Source of the DNA: Aricia agestis
Taxonomy: Eukaryota > Arthropoda > Insecta > Lepidoptera > Lycaenidae
DNA length: 64,000 bases
Assembly (NCBI RefSeq): GCF_905147365.1
Contig: NC_056420.1
Span: forward strand, 6,520,001-6,584,000
Reading direction: 5' to 3'
In this document: positions 43,636-53,812 of the stretch, in pieces
Position numbering within the stretch: the stretch's first letter is position 1
How the letters are laid out: each line of letters begins with the position of its first letter
Notes under the pieces: model-generated
What the model was told of the DNA's origin: nothing
What the model saw: the letters and a program-made list of their open reading frames with translations, nothing else
The model's database searches: none
Translations under genes and position numbers: made by a program

Positions 43636-43850
43636 TTAAGTTAATAATTATGTTGTGGTATAAGTAGGTACCAAATTACTATTTAAGCACACTCATTTAG
43701 ATCTTAGCATTATAAACAAATAAGTAAAGACTAGATTGATCGTCTGCAAGGAAATGTAAAAATATAATGAAACCGGCGCAAATGATAAACCTTGGTAGAA
43801 ATTTACTGTAGCAAATGTTTATTCAAATTTAAATTGGACAACCAATTTTC

Positions 43851-44014
43851 TGTTACCTCTTCACGCCCAAACCACTGAACCGATTTTGCTGAAATTTGGC
43901 ATTGAAATACTTTGAGTCCTGGGAAAGGACATAGTATTCTTTTATCCCGGAAAAAATTACAGTTTCCAAGCGATAAACGAGTCTTGGCGCAACGGAGTTG
44001 CGGGCATCATCTAG
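43851..44014 (+). mobile_element. Helitron-like element, 5' part lost
   Basis: TTACCTCTTCACGCCCAAAC, TCCTGGGAAAGGACATAG and GCGCAACGGAGTTGCGGGC, ending ATCATCTAG before T. Confidence 0.68.
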
Positions 44015-44230
44015 TAAATGATATATAGCTATGATTTCTCCAAAAGAGTCATTCTATAAGTTAATATGACATGTAATTTCCCGGGAGATACAGCACTGGG
44101 GACAGCCACATAGCTCCAGACAGTAATTAAATTGACACACAAGATGCCAACCAATATTCTGAGAGTAATAAATGTACTAACATTCCCTGTGATACGAGAC
44201 TGTTTGATGTATCAGTACTTCAATATTAAC

Positions 44231-44588
44231 TGATAATAATACCTCCCACACCGGCTTCGGTGACGATGGCTGGTTTCATTGAAACCAGGCCAGTTACGCA
44301 GGAGTAATTTTACAGTGCCCAAGTGTGCGCGTATTCGAGAGCACTCTCTATTCCCCTCATAACCCAGTGGGACGGACGACCGACACGACAGGCGAGAGAC
44401 GACTACGACGACAGAACAACTTTTTACATGCCCATCCGACGCACGGATCATCATACTTGTCAGAAAATCAAGAGATCAGCCTGCATTGCCGTAAAAAAAA
44501 GTGGAAATAACATGTTTCCAACGCGGGAATCGAACCCACGACCTCCGAGTCAAGACTCACGCTCTAAGCTACTGGACCACGGAGACGT
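44231..44588 (-). repeat. tRNA-derived SINE (family A), full length
   Basis: The minus strand has AACGTCTCCGTGGTCCAGTA, B box GGTTCGATTCCCGCG, GGAAACATG, the GATGGGCATGTAAAAAG block, GTCCCACTGGGTTATGAG and a tail ending GGTGTGGGAGGTATTATTAT. The 80-, 109- and 61-codon ORFs here are read-through. Confidence 0.85.
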
Positions 44589-45026
44589 TAGATTACGTAA
44601 CTATCTCTGTCATTATCAGCATACCTCTTCAAAAAAAGCTTTAGTGGTCTAGTAATTTTGTTAGGCTGTGTGTCGTGTGTTCTGTTCCATTCATTTTTTC
44701 CATTCGTTCCATTGTCGCATTCCAGTTTGGTCATGACGATTCGGACTGACCATCTATCGAATCGACCATCGGCACCAATGTCGTACAAGGTCGAATTTCG
44801 AACGCGCTAGATAGACTTGAGTACATAATATTAAGTATTAAACTTTTTCTAAGTGAACTTTATCATTGCTACATTTATCCACAAACGAAATGTTGTAACA
44901 CAGTAAGTTTATAGAGTAACAAAACATAATATGTGATACCAGAAGTAATATGAGTAAATCCACATAAACTCCATTTTCAAAAACGTTTGCTTTATGTTCT
45001 GTCAGCTTTATAAGTTGTATACATTA
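44589..45026. other. unique stretch, nothing recognised
   Basis: No gene or repeat termini. Confidence 0.4.
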
Positions 45027-45260
45027 CGAGCTTTTGCCCGCGGTTTCGCTCGCGTTAAGAAGTATTATTATATACAAACTTTCATCCCCTATTTGAACCC
45101 CTTGGGGTTGGAATTTATCAAAATTCTTTCTTAGCGGATGCCTACGTCATATCATCTACCTGCATGCCAAATTTCACCCCGATCGGTACAGTGGTTTGGG
45201 CTGTGCGTTGATAGATCACGATATCAGTCAGTCACCTTTGAGTTTTATATATTATATAGA
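45027..45260 (-). mobile_element. Helitron-like element ending CTCG, minus copy
   Basis: On the minus strand it starts TCTATATAATATATAAAACT, then CAAAGGTGACTGACTGA, CCAACCCCAAGGGGTTC and ends GCGGGCAAAAGCTCG before T. Nearly the same as 46768-47002 in opposite orientation. The last four bases are CTCG in place of CTAG in both copies. Confidence 0.75.
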
Positions 45261-45934
45261 TTTATTAAGTGACAGTATCACAAGAATATACCTAGTATTC
45301 TTATGATAAAATCATAACGTTAGTAAATGTATCTTTATGATATTAACACGTTAATATTAATTTAAGCTATTATGATGTGGCAACTACAAATTTGAGTACT
45401 TAAATCATAATAACGTTCATTATAAATTCGCTGAATTGAAAAATAAATATTTCATACTCTATTAACGAATATCATGGAATGATTAAACGTTGTTTTGATA
45501 GCTATTTATTTGAAAAGCAACTACCTACTAAACAATAATTATTATAAGCAATGAGGAAAACAATTTTGATTAAATGTAGTTTTGATAGCTTTTTATTTGA
45601 ATAGCAACAATTTAACAATTACAGTCATAAGCAATGTGGAAATTGAATGTGATAATATAATCTGATATAGCCAATATGCCAATAACGATAAATACATATA
45701 AATGGATTTTCCGACCGTCGCTTCCATATAAACTGCACTTATCGCGAAATTCATTTTGCGGTGCTTTTGTTTTATAATTGTACGGTTTTTAGACACAAAT
45801 GGAAATGAAAGCGAGCTTTTTAATATTGATGATTCACGTGGCTCTGTCCAAGTAACTAAAGTATAGGAACCGAGGTAGGTCATGACGTAGACTATTAGTC
45901 CGTACTATTAGTTCCGTAGAACAAATTTTTACAA
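45261..45934. other. AT-rich stretch with a diverged tandem duplication
   Basis: 45480-45557 and 45568-45642 are related: GATTAAACGTTGTTTTGATA versus GATTAAATGTAGTTTTGATA, both ending TAAGCAATG(A/T)GGAAA. No gene; the 96-codon minus ORF across the second unit has no domain. Confidence 0.45.
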
Positions 45935-46035
45935 TTTAACACTGTCCTACAAATAGAACAATCCATATTAATTTAGGACCAACCTTTCTCTCTAGTCCTT
46001 TCTATCTCTTTTAGCTACCACTTTCGAGATTTTAC
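45935..46035 (-). repeat. dispersed repeat, inverted mate of 13425-13515
   Basis: CCTACAAATAGAACAATCC and TCCTTTCTATCTCTTTTAGC are the complement of the phrases at 13425-13515. Confidence 0.55.
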
Positions 46036-46093
46036 TTACTATGAGTTACAAAAAAAATTATTAGGTTATTTAGGTTTTTTATTGCTTCATCAG

Positions 46094-46134
46094 TTTAATA
46101 CACACACACACACGTTACACACACACACACACAC

Positions 46135-46197
<63 letters not shown>
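46094..46197. repeat. (CA)n microsatellite
   Basis: About 100 bp of CA repeats interrupted once by GTTA and once by G. Preceded by AATACACA. Confidence 0.95.
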
Positions 46198-46198
<1 letters not shown>

Positions 46199-46767
46199 TT
46201 GTAGGAATAAACTGTTATAGAATATTATTTATATTAGTTGTTACTTTGTTACTCCATTGTTTGTGAGGGGGGGCCTGGGGTACCAATATACAGGCCATGG
46301 CTTAGTTTGGGCTCCATGTCTCCCACAAATTGCATAATATGTAAGTTTTGGGAGAAATAAACATATTATCATTATTATTAATAATTATTATTATTACGTA
46401 AAAATTATTAAGTATGCTTTTGTTAAAAAAACAGATACTAAAAATATAAAAAGTATATTTTAAGCTTCTGAGTACAAAACTCAAAAATTCTAATTTCTGG
46501 TATGAAAATATAATGTAATTCTTTTATCATAAAACAAATCTAGCTACATTTAAATACAGAATGTTGGGTACTACATATTTTGTTTGCAGTTGTCAGCAAC
46601 ATGTGCCTTTTTGTAAAATCTTCGCTCTAATATTATTTAGATAAGGAGCACTTTGTATGCACAAAATCCAATCCTTGCGAACCCTCTTTTCCCCTAGATT
46701 CGCTTACATTAAACAAACAAAGATAATAGATACCAGGGGTCCTTCTAAATAAAATAATATTATGATA
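46198..46767. other. AT-rich stretch, nothing recognised
   Basis: Contains GTGAGGGGGGGCCTGGGG near 46263 and an ATTATTATTA tract near 46370. No gene. Confidence 0.4.
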
Positions 46768-47002
46768 TCTATATACACAAAACTCAAAGGTGACTGACTG
46801 ATTGACATAGTGATCTATCAACGCACAGCCCAAACCACTGGACGGATCGGGCTGAAATTTGGCATGCAGGTAGATGTTATGACGTAGGCATCCGCTAAGA
46901 AAGGATTTTGATAAATTCCAACCCCAAGGGGTTCAAATAGGGGATGAAAGTTTGTATATAATAATACTTCTTAACGCGAGCGAAGCCGCGGGCAAAAGCT
47001 CG
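46768..47002 (+). mobile_element. Helitron-like element ending CTCG, plus copy
   Basis: Starts TCTATATACACAAAACTC after A and ends GCCGCGGGCAAAAGCTCG before T. Inner AACCCCAAGGGGTTCAAAT is a short hairpin. Confidence 0.75.
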
Positions 47003-47191
47003 TTATGTTATATGGGTCAGGGACTTTTTTGATTTTGTGCTTAGTAAAATAATGAACATAACTTTTGAGCTTGTGAATGACACTGAGTATAATTTTGTTT
47101 TTCATTCATAGCTGAAAACAGTATTAAATTTAGATTTTGTTAATATGTATACTTACTATAATTTTTATAAAAGAAACTTAGGCTAAATTAA

Positions 47192-47211
47192 AAAATATAT
47201 ATATATATATA
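47192..47211. repeat. (AT)n tract
   Basis: About ten AT units. Confidence 0.9.
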
Positions 47212-47331
47212 TACAGCAAAGGCTTCACACACCGAGTGGAAAAGCATACTCTAAAGAAAACGTGACGGAGCATAGTTTTTGGGTTATTTTTGGGAGGTTA
47301 GCGTTAACGTACGGAAGTAAATAAAGTGAGT

Positions 47332-47797
47332 AGGGGAGGGGAAGGTGCCAATTGTGTAGTCATTTGAGCGTCATGGAGACCTAGTAGGTTTTTTAACAAT
47401 AAGTAAAACTGATAAAAAAATGATAAGATTGTTTTTTATTTTGTGGGTTCAGAAACTGCAGTCATATTAAAGTTTTGAAAAAGAAATCTCATTTAGTTTA
47501 GTACAAAATAAAATATCTGCGAAGCTTAGTTAGGAAAATATGAAGCTTTATTTTTTATATATTTTGAAATGTCCCTAAAGGCTTACCTCACCTTTGAATC
47601 GTCAGTGCTTTATATGGAAGCTTCTTTGGGGTATACTATATATCCCCTATCTTAATCTGATAGATCCGATGACATTTCAATATTGAACAAAAAAAATATA
47701 ATCCACCATGATAACTAGACACATGTCGGATGCCTATTATACAAGCTTAATCTGACACGCTCGAGCTTATCTCGAAATCCTCTCTTCCCCTCCCCAA
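47332..47797. mobile_element. dispersed element GGGGAGGGGAAG family, copy 2
   Basis: Ends TAGGGGAGGGGAAGG and CTTCCCCTCCCCAACTA are inverted. Shorter than copy 1 at 41934-42468 through internal deletion near 47490. Confidence 0.7.
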
Positions 47798-47805
47798 CTA
47801 TTATA

Positions 47806-48060
47806 CAGTGTGTAACAAAAATAAGTGATAATACTTTAGGGTGTGTACGTGTTCCTTGTAGAGAGTTCACTGTTAAAGTAGCAGCTCTGAAAGACGAAAA
47901 TTTTTTTTCACTTTTGTATGGGCAATGGCCCGAGCGTCACGAGTTTCCCCATACAAAAGTGAAAAATTTTTTTGGCCTTTCAGCGCTGCTACTTTCACAG
48001 TTCTCTACAAGGAACACGTACACACCCTCAAGTATTATTACTTATTTTTGTTACACCCTG
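47806..48060. mobile_element. mariner-like MITE CAGTGTGTAAC, complete
   Basis: 255 bp flanked by TA (47804-47805, 48061-48062). Inverted termini CAGTGTGTAACAAAAATAAG and CAGGGTGTAACAAAAATAAG, with inverted inner parts around AAAGTAGCAGCTCTGAAAG. TA targeting is typical of Tc1/mariner. ORFs 47914-48187 are read-through. Confidence 0.85.
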
Positions 48061-48062
48061 TA

Positions 48063-48752
48063 TACATATAAGATTGGCAGGGACACGTCTTACTATTTTT
48101 GAAGTTAATAAGTTATTTTTTTTAATTGCATGGTTACGAATTTGCATTTTTATTTATTTTATTTTATTAAAATATGCATTTGTATAAAAATCTAAAATGT
48201 AAATCATGAACGAATTAAGAAATATTTATCCTCCCTCTTTGTAACCCTCAACTACAACAAAAAATGTGACAACAAAAAAAATGCGCAGTTTATTGCATAG
48301 TAAATATTTATTAGTGTAGCATAAAATGTTAATCAGTTATGGCACACGGAACAGTGGCGTGGCGGATATTCGGGGGTTAAAATTGCCGCCGACACGCCAA
48401 CCATTTGAGACTTGAGGTGATGTTCTTTATGAATTAATGCGTACAGGGGGCGTAAACGACCCGACCTTGACCGGAAGGTTAAACGGAAGTGGAAGTAGGG
48501 CGATGATATGGTTTTTTATTGAAAATTCATTGGGATTCAGAAATGAATTGCAAGCAGAGAAAAAATCTTGCGTCTGTCCACGGTAAGGACATGATTGATG
48601 ACAATTGCCACCATGATTGTGAAGCTACCTTTAGCATAAACAATTGACGTCACGCATAAACAATCTTAGGTGATAAACTAATAATATGCCCCTCTACATG
48701 TCTATCATAGGCCAACGTTGTAGAGTGTTTTACCAAGTTTTGTTAGTTATAG
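48063..48752. other. unique stretch, no repeat termini
   Basis: Low-repeat DNA leading into the CpG-rich block. A strong splice-donor match AGGTAAGT sits at 48751-48758 (plus), after a 73-codon ORF that starts at 48686 and begins MPLYMSIIGQRCRVFYQ. I cannot show that it is an exon. Confidence 0.3.
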
Positions 48753-49143
48753 GTAAGTACAGTGCTCCCAAAGTGATAATGCGCATAGAAATTTTCGTAA
48801 TTTTTCGGCAACGGTCGTATTTCCCGATCGTCGGAAGACGTCGCTGCAAGACCTGTTTTAAAAACTTTAAGAAAAACAGCGCTTTGCAGCGATGTAGAGG
48901 CGCCTGACGTTGCTTGGACGTTACCATGGTAACGCCGCGATAGCTTTCCGTAAATGCCCGCGAAGGTCGCGAACCGCGGGTGTGGAGGGTTTCGCCATTC
49001 GCGGCTTCGCGTTCGCGCTTCGCAGCTTCGTATATTTTGTTCGCATCGTGCCGCGAGTGTAGAACCCACATTATTTGATGGACCGGCGACGGCGGACAGC
49101 CACCGGCTATATGATATATTTTATTTCTATTTCCTTTGAACAA
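48730..49143 (-). CDS. long ORF in CpG-rich block, unsupported hypothetical
   Basis: 137 codons, among the longest ORFs outside an evident transposon. It has a basic middle (AAKREREAANGE) and no domain I recognise. A 108-codon ORF overlaps it in another frame (48743-49069) and a 61-codon one on the plus strand, which is what GC-rich DNA poor in stop codons produces. More likely an effect of composition than a gene, but an unknown 5' exon cannot be excluded. Confidence 0.12.
   Translation of the reverse strand: MFKGNRNKIYHIAGGCPPSPVHQIMWVLHSRHDANKIYEAAKREREAANGETLHTRGSRPSRAFTESYRGVTMVTSKQRQAPLHRCKALFFLKFLKQVLQRRLPTIGKYDRCRKITKISMRIITLGALYLPITNKTW
48770..49110. promoter_or_regulatory. CpG-rich unique block, candidate promoter or enhancer
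   Basis: A region with dense CG dinucleotides (GGTCGCGAACCGCGG, GGCTTCGCGTTCGCGCTTCG) in AT-rich surroundings, matching no repeat family in the window. It holds a perfect X-box at 48920-48933 and a donor-like AGGTAAGT upstream. The combination suggests a host regulatory region or 5' exon, but no transcript start can be placed. Confidence 0.35.
48920..48933. promoter_or_regulatory. RFX X-box palindrome
   Basis: GTTACCATGGTAAC is a perfect 14-bp palindrome fitting the RFX-family X-box consensus GTNRCC..RGYAAC with a 2-bp spacer (AT). RFX factors use such sites in promoters of ciliary and neuronal sensory genes in animals. Binding here is an inference from motif alone. Confidence 0.5.
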
Positions 49144-49430
49144 GGTGCAAAACGCAAGTGCATTGTTTGGGGCTCTTACGTTTCATAGATTCGGGTGTTT
49201 TCGTGATTACGATAATTAGCGAAGATTTGCATGCGCATTATTAATTTGGGAGTACTACTTAATGACATAGAAAAATCTAAGAAACCATGTTAAATTTTCT
49301 GCTAGCAGCGCGTGACATTGGGTATTTCTGTTTTGTTTGTTTTGAAAAATATGGGATATGCGTGGAGGCCGCAAAGGGTTATCTTCCGACTGAGCGAGGT
49401 GGTATGCTCAGTCAGGCCGGAGCTCACGTG
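49144..49430. other. unique stretch, nothing recognised
   Basis: No repeats or gene. CGACTGAGCGAGGTGG near 49388 and GCTCAGTCAGGCC near 49406 form a short imperfect inverted pair just before the palindromes. Confidence 0.35.
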
Positions 49431-49482
49431 ATCGATTTCAGATGTTTTATATTATAAATAATATAAAACATCTGAAATCGAT
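49431..49482. repeat. perfect 24-bp inverted repeat
   Basis: Arms 49431-49454 and 49459-49482 are exact complements (ATCGATTTCAGATGTTTTAT plus ATTA), loop TAAA. The next palindrome starts at the following base. Confidence 0.9.
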
Positions 49483-49524
49483 GATGTACAGTGCGTCGGT
49501 ATATATACCGACGCACTGTACATC
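49483..49524. repeat. perfect 42-bp palindrome
   Basis: GATGTACAGTGCGTCGGTAT plus A, followed directly by its exact complement, with no spacer. Sits back to back with the 24-bp hairpin. Confidence 0.92.
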
Positions 49525-49722
49525 AAATATCAAGTACGCTCTTTTATAAATAAATAGATCATCAGCAAAAAATACAGCTCAAATAATATAACTCTTGTTT
49601 CGAATAACGAGAGGTGGAATATTAAAACAAGGGTCCGTCACGTCCTCAGATAACGGCCGGTGGACCAATTATCCTGTCCACTGGAGACGCCTCCTTTAAT
49701 ACTTAATACTGAATAACTCTCA

Positions 49723-49909
49723 TCCATACTAACATTGTAAAAAGTGTGTCCGTCTGTATGTATGTTATCTCTTCACGCACTAACAGCTGAACCGATTTTG
49801 CTGAAAGATATGGTGATAATTTAAATCCCGGGATAGATATTATCTAGGAAAATGTACGGTTACTACGTAATAAACTGACGCAACCGCGTTGCGGGCGTAT
49901 AATATCTAG
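49723..49909 (+). mobile_element. non-autonomous Helitron-like element
   Basis: Starts TCCATACTAACATTGTAA after A and ends GTATAATATCTAG before T; inner TCTCTTCACGCACTAACAGC. Same family as 3747-3960. Confidence 0.7.
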
Positions 49910-49938
49910 TTTCTATAAAAGTATTTATTTTACACTAA

Positions 49939-50084
49939 TGGCTTGTTTCACCACTTCCTGATAAGTGCCGATTAGGCTATCCACCACTTAACTTGACAGA
50001 TGAAGTATCTGTCGAGGAGAATCTGTCAAAAAAGTTGTGAATAGCCTATTCGACATTTTATCAGAAAGTTGTAAAACAGACCCC
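49939..50084. mobile_element. Harbinger-like MITE, relative of 11575-11719
   Basis: TTGTTTCACCACTTCCTGAT and AAGTGCCGATTAGGC on the left match the 11575 element; the right end has TTATCAGAAAGTTGTAAAAC. The target duplication is decayed. Confidence 0.68.
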
Positions 50085-50135
50085 AAATGTCACATTCTCA
50101 TAACAGTATGCCGCAATGCTATATCAAAAATGGCT

Positions 50136-50440
50136 TTATTTTATGAAATAAGGGGGCAAACGAGCAAACGGGTCACCTGATGGAAAGCAACTTCCGTCGC
50201 CCATGGACACTCGCAGCATCAGAAGAACTGCAGGTGCATTGCCGGCCTTTTAAGAGGGATTAGGGAAATAGGGGAGTTAAGGGAAAGGAAGGGAATAGGG
50301 TAGGGGATTGGGCCTCCGGTAAACTCACTCACTCGGCGAAACACAGCGCAAGCGCTGTTTCACGCCGGTTTTCTGTGAGAACGTGGTATTTCTCCGGTCG
50401 AGCAGGCCCATTCGTGCCGAAGCATGGCTCTCCCACGTAT
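50136..50440 (-). repeat. poly(A)-tailed SINE-like element
   Basis: Minus copy, T-tract decayed to TTTATTTTATG, shortened AGGGA array, ends GGCTCTCCCACGTA. Confidence 0.85.
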
Positions 50441-50586
50441 AGTATGAACCAAAATGCAAAATTAAAATAATAATTTAGCGCCTACTATTAAACCATTGAA
50501 GTGAAATTTCTAGAAAATACTGCTTTACACGATGCAAAGCACCATCGAAGAAAATTGGTTCATTGCACAGAATATATAAGTAGTAC

Positions 50587-50893
50587 CAATTCATAGGCAG
50601 TTGACGGACCTTTTTTTTTAACATGGGGAAATGCTTTACGCATCCGCGGCAAATTGGGGATATCGGCCGGGGTATGTGGGACTCCTGTCTACCCACTAAA
50701 ACCCCATGGTGCTCCACTCATCGTGAGTGGAGAGTGGCAGAGTTGCAAGTACGATAGAATCTGCCGCAACTAGTCAGTTGACGGACCTACGTTATTTGGT
50801 CGCATTATGTCAATTCAATGTAAATCGTGATCTGTCGGCTGGGCTTGATATAACACGACAAAATGACATAGGTCCGCCATCTGCCTATGAAAC
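50587..50893. mobile_element. MITE TTCATAGGCAG, split by a retroposon
   Basis: The left end TTCATAGGCAGTTGACGGAC and the right end ATCTGCCTATGAAAC are inverted, as in 4797-5115. The element is interrupted after 50611 and resumes at 50775 with the same CAGTTGACGGACCT, a 14-bp duplication. The ORF at 50727-50963 is read-through. Confidence 0.7.
50612..50774 (-). mobile_element. 5'-truncated poly(A) LINE 3' end with 14-bp duplication
   Basis: The left side is a T-run (poly(A) on the minus strand) followed by AACATGGGGAAATGC and GGTATGTGGGACTCC; flanked by exact CAGTTGACGGACCT at 50598-50611 and 50775-50788. The 3' sequence resembles Jockey/R1-type LINE 3' ends as I remember them. No coding part. 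Confidence 0.72.
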
Positions 50894-51246
50894 AACTTCT
50901 CTGATGACTGATAGTACAAATACCACGTCGTATTTCCAGACGGCGTCTACCGGGCTAGTCTAAAGTTTTCTCTTAATTTTATGACGTTCTAACGATGATT
51001 AATATCTGTAAGACTTGGTTCATAAATAGCAGATCAGCTGCTTAACCTAGGTGAAAAATAATCTATTAGTTTAATACATTTTTGCTATACCTCGTAAATC
51101 TCTACATTTTTTTTATTTGGAATCATAGATTTTCTTTTATTTATTTTAATCTGATTTAAATTTTTTCTTACTTAAGTCAATAGCATATTGAATTTCGAAC
51201 TTGACTTGTAACTTTTATGAGTATACAGGTAAAATTTGCCTCATAA
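50894..51246. other. AT-rich stretch, nothing recognised
   Basis: No gene or termini. Confidence 0.4.
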
Positions 51247-51328
51247 TGCTAATAACTTTCACAATGTACTCTATAAAAGAGACACATACACACCCTAAAG
51301 TATTATCATTTTGTTTCGTTACACACTG
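51247..51328. mobile_element. mariner-like MITE fragment (right end)
   Basis: CACACCCTAAAGTATTATCA and GTTACACACTG before TA; left part missing. Confidence 0.6.
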
Positions 51329-52086
51329 TATTATATTCCATAACGATTTCGTAAAAAATATTTCAAACGCTTTAGAGGAAAAGTCGAATAACAAGCCACA
51401 ATGTAACTCTTAAACTCCGGTAAATTCTGTAATCCACACGAACTTGGCAAATGATAGCTTAAGACATTCAAAATGTATTGGAGTAAAACCGAACGCGTTA
51501 TCATGTCTTGACAATAAGTTACGTACGTGACTATCATTTACGGAAACAAATGAAGAATTCAAAGAAAGAACCTTATCAGTAAAATTCGGAGTCCACGTCT
51601 CTGCCAAAGAAATTTGTCTACGTCTTACTTTGGCTGAATTGGCGCCAACTTTTTCTTAACGATCCACCAAACATACGTATTTGTGAAATTTTAAAGTAGC
51701 TACCAAGCCAAAAGCTGATTTAGAGCTTTTTAAAACGTGTTTTGGATGAAGTATTTTATTACTGCAGATGTCGATACAATGATATTGTAGTGCAGATAAT
51801 ACATATTATTTTTGTGAACCAGATTTTGATAAAGGCATAAAGTAATAAGCAAAAATTTCATCAAAATATAATAAAGCTGCCAGAATTCTGCCTATCTGTT
51901 ATCTCTTCACGATACCGCCCAGTCTACATAAAATATGTCACTTGGAGATTAGTGTCTTCAGAAAGAACATTTATATTTTTTTTTACTAAAAATAACTGTG
52001 CGATAAATGAGCCTGTACGCAAACCAATTTATACCGCGCTAGAAACTAACTAAATTTCTACGCAATTTATAGTATATAGTTTTTAA
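51329..52086. other. AT-rich stretch, nothing recognised
   Basis: The 68- and 65-codon minus ORFs at 51331-51607 overlap in different frames and have no domain. Confidence 0.4.
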
Positions 52087-52304
52087 CTAGATGACACTTG
52101 CAACTCCGTTGCGCCAATATTCGTTTATAGTGCGGGAGCCGTACATTTTTCCTATCCGGGATAGAAGTATCCTATATCCTTACGGAACTCAAAGTATTGT
52201 ATCCACACTCCAAATTTCAGCAAAATCGGTCTAGCGGTTTAAACATGAAGAGGTATCAGACAGACAGATAGACAGACACACTTCATTTCTAATATTAAAA
52301 TGGA
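52087..52304 (-). mobile_element. non-autonomous Helitron-like element, minus copy
   Basis: The minus strand starts TCCATTTTAATATTAGAAAT, includes GTCTGTCTATCTGTCTG and ends GCAAGTGTCATCTAG before T (52087 is the last base). Same family as 3747-3960. Confidence 0.7.
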
Positions 52305-52534
52305 ACTATGGATTTCGTCTACCTACAAAGAATGAAAAAGGGTCTAAAAAATTTCATCGAGTTAGGTACAAAGATTTAAAAAAGTCCTGAAAACTCGTTC
52401 TAATGACATAACAAACACGATAATCTGAACACCTCTTTTATATTCGGTTTATTGCGGCAATTTGCGAGTGGTGGAGACTGGCTGGCGACGGCGCCGGTCG
52501 ATGCACGAGATCACTCACCCAACCTCTTATTTAT

Positions 52535-52745
52535 CCGGTTTAAAATGGCTTATACAACGTTTGGTTCTTTAAAGGCTTTTGTGTGTAAAATGTCTTTATT
52601 TAAATGACTTGTATGTATCCAGTTCAAAATGGAATATACAATGTCGGTAATAGGATTTATTTTGTGTGTGAAAATACATCTTTAGAAGAATCATGTTTTG
52701 TATTTCATCCGGTTTAAAATATTGTCTTATACGTTTGGTTTTAGC
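52535..52745. repeat. three degenerate units with ATCCGGTTTAAAATGG
   Basis: ATCCGGTTTAAAATGGCTTA (about 52533), ATCCAGTTCAAAATGGAATA (about 52617) and ATCCGGTTTAAAATATTGTC (about 52707), each followed by ATACAACGTTTGGT-like sequence and a TTTGTGTGTGAAA-like stretch. Spacing is 80-90 bp. Looks like an old tandem repeat in otherwise unique DNA. Confidence 0.55.
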
Positions 52746-53354
52746 TCAAACGTTATATTATTCTCATATTAAATAATACATTTTGGTTTAAAGTTTAAAT
52801 CATTTGTATTTTACTGGTTAAAATTATTGCTTCTGAAGATTTTGTTTTCAGAAGAAATAATTTTGAATGCATCTTAACTTCAATTATTTCTGTTACCTTA
52901 GCTTATTCTTATTGCTTATTACAAAATTTTGTGCTCTACAAAGATTGGTATAAAATCTGTAGAAAATCCACCAGCCGTTAGTTTTCCGAGCGCACCATCA
53001 TTTTTACCACTATCTAAACTAAACAGCAATTTATCACTCACATAATCGAATATCCTTTTCAATTGTAAAATGAAATATGGTCAGTTGGAAGTGGAAATGG
53101 GGCGGACATTTTGTTATTTACGCTTACAGAAAATGGCAGACTAGAAGATTTATCCCAAATCATGTGATTATAATGTGATATTTAATTTTTTATGGTAAAT
53201 ACATGAAAACCCTAAGGAATCACAAATGTTAACGTTACATAGAAGTAGCGTTTATCTTTTTCAGAGTATAACTCTATGGCTGTACCAAACTTCATTAAAA
53301 TGAGTTTGATACTTTTTAAGCCTATTCGATTCATAAAAACAAATGAACATATCG
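52746..53354. other. AT-rich stretch, nothing recognised
   Basis: No gene or termini. Confidence 0.4.
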
Positions 53355-53812
53355 ACGGTGGAAAGGCAAAAGTTACCAAGCGACACTAGGGGTCAAAATG
53401 AGTTATTTATATATTCGGAATCAGCGAATTTTTCTCTATCGATTGGTCTTTGTCCCATGTCTCTACGAGCACTTTTTTCTTATTTTCGGCGACCAAGCGA
53501 CAACTTTTTGACACCTTTTTAAAAAGCAGGCATTTGGTAATATCTATATGTTTATTTTTTTACTTGGTAATTCAAACTACAGTTAGTAATTTCTGCCTTT
53601 CCACTGATGGTATCAATTAGGTACTTGGGACGTTAACCTATAATACATTTATTTATTTATAGTATTTCGGACTCTTTTACAAACCCTTTAGATATTTTTT
53701 TTGTCGTTAAGTATTTTTTTAAAAACCGTAATAATATCAAAAATTTAATATAGTAAATTTTACTCGCCGAAACTAAGATAATACGTGGCGCTTGGTAACC
53801 TTTTACCTGCCG
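53355..53812. repeat. possible old inverted-repeat element, TTACCAAGCG ends
   Basis: CGGTGGAAAGGCAAAAGTTACCAAGCGACAC-type left end (53355-53385) is inverted relative to GTGGCGCTTGGTAACC and TTTTACCTGCCG at 53785-53812. The TTGGTAA word recurs in between (53535, 53572). No target duplication found. Confidence 0.45.

Noticed and set aside
46094..46197. CRISPR-like array
   Set aside because: It is a plain (CA)n microsatellite; no repeat-spacer structure is present anywhere in the window.
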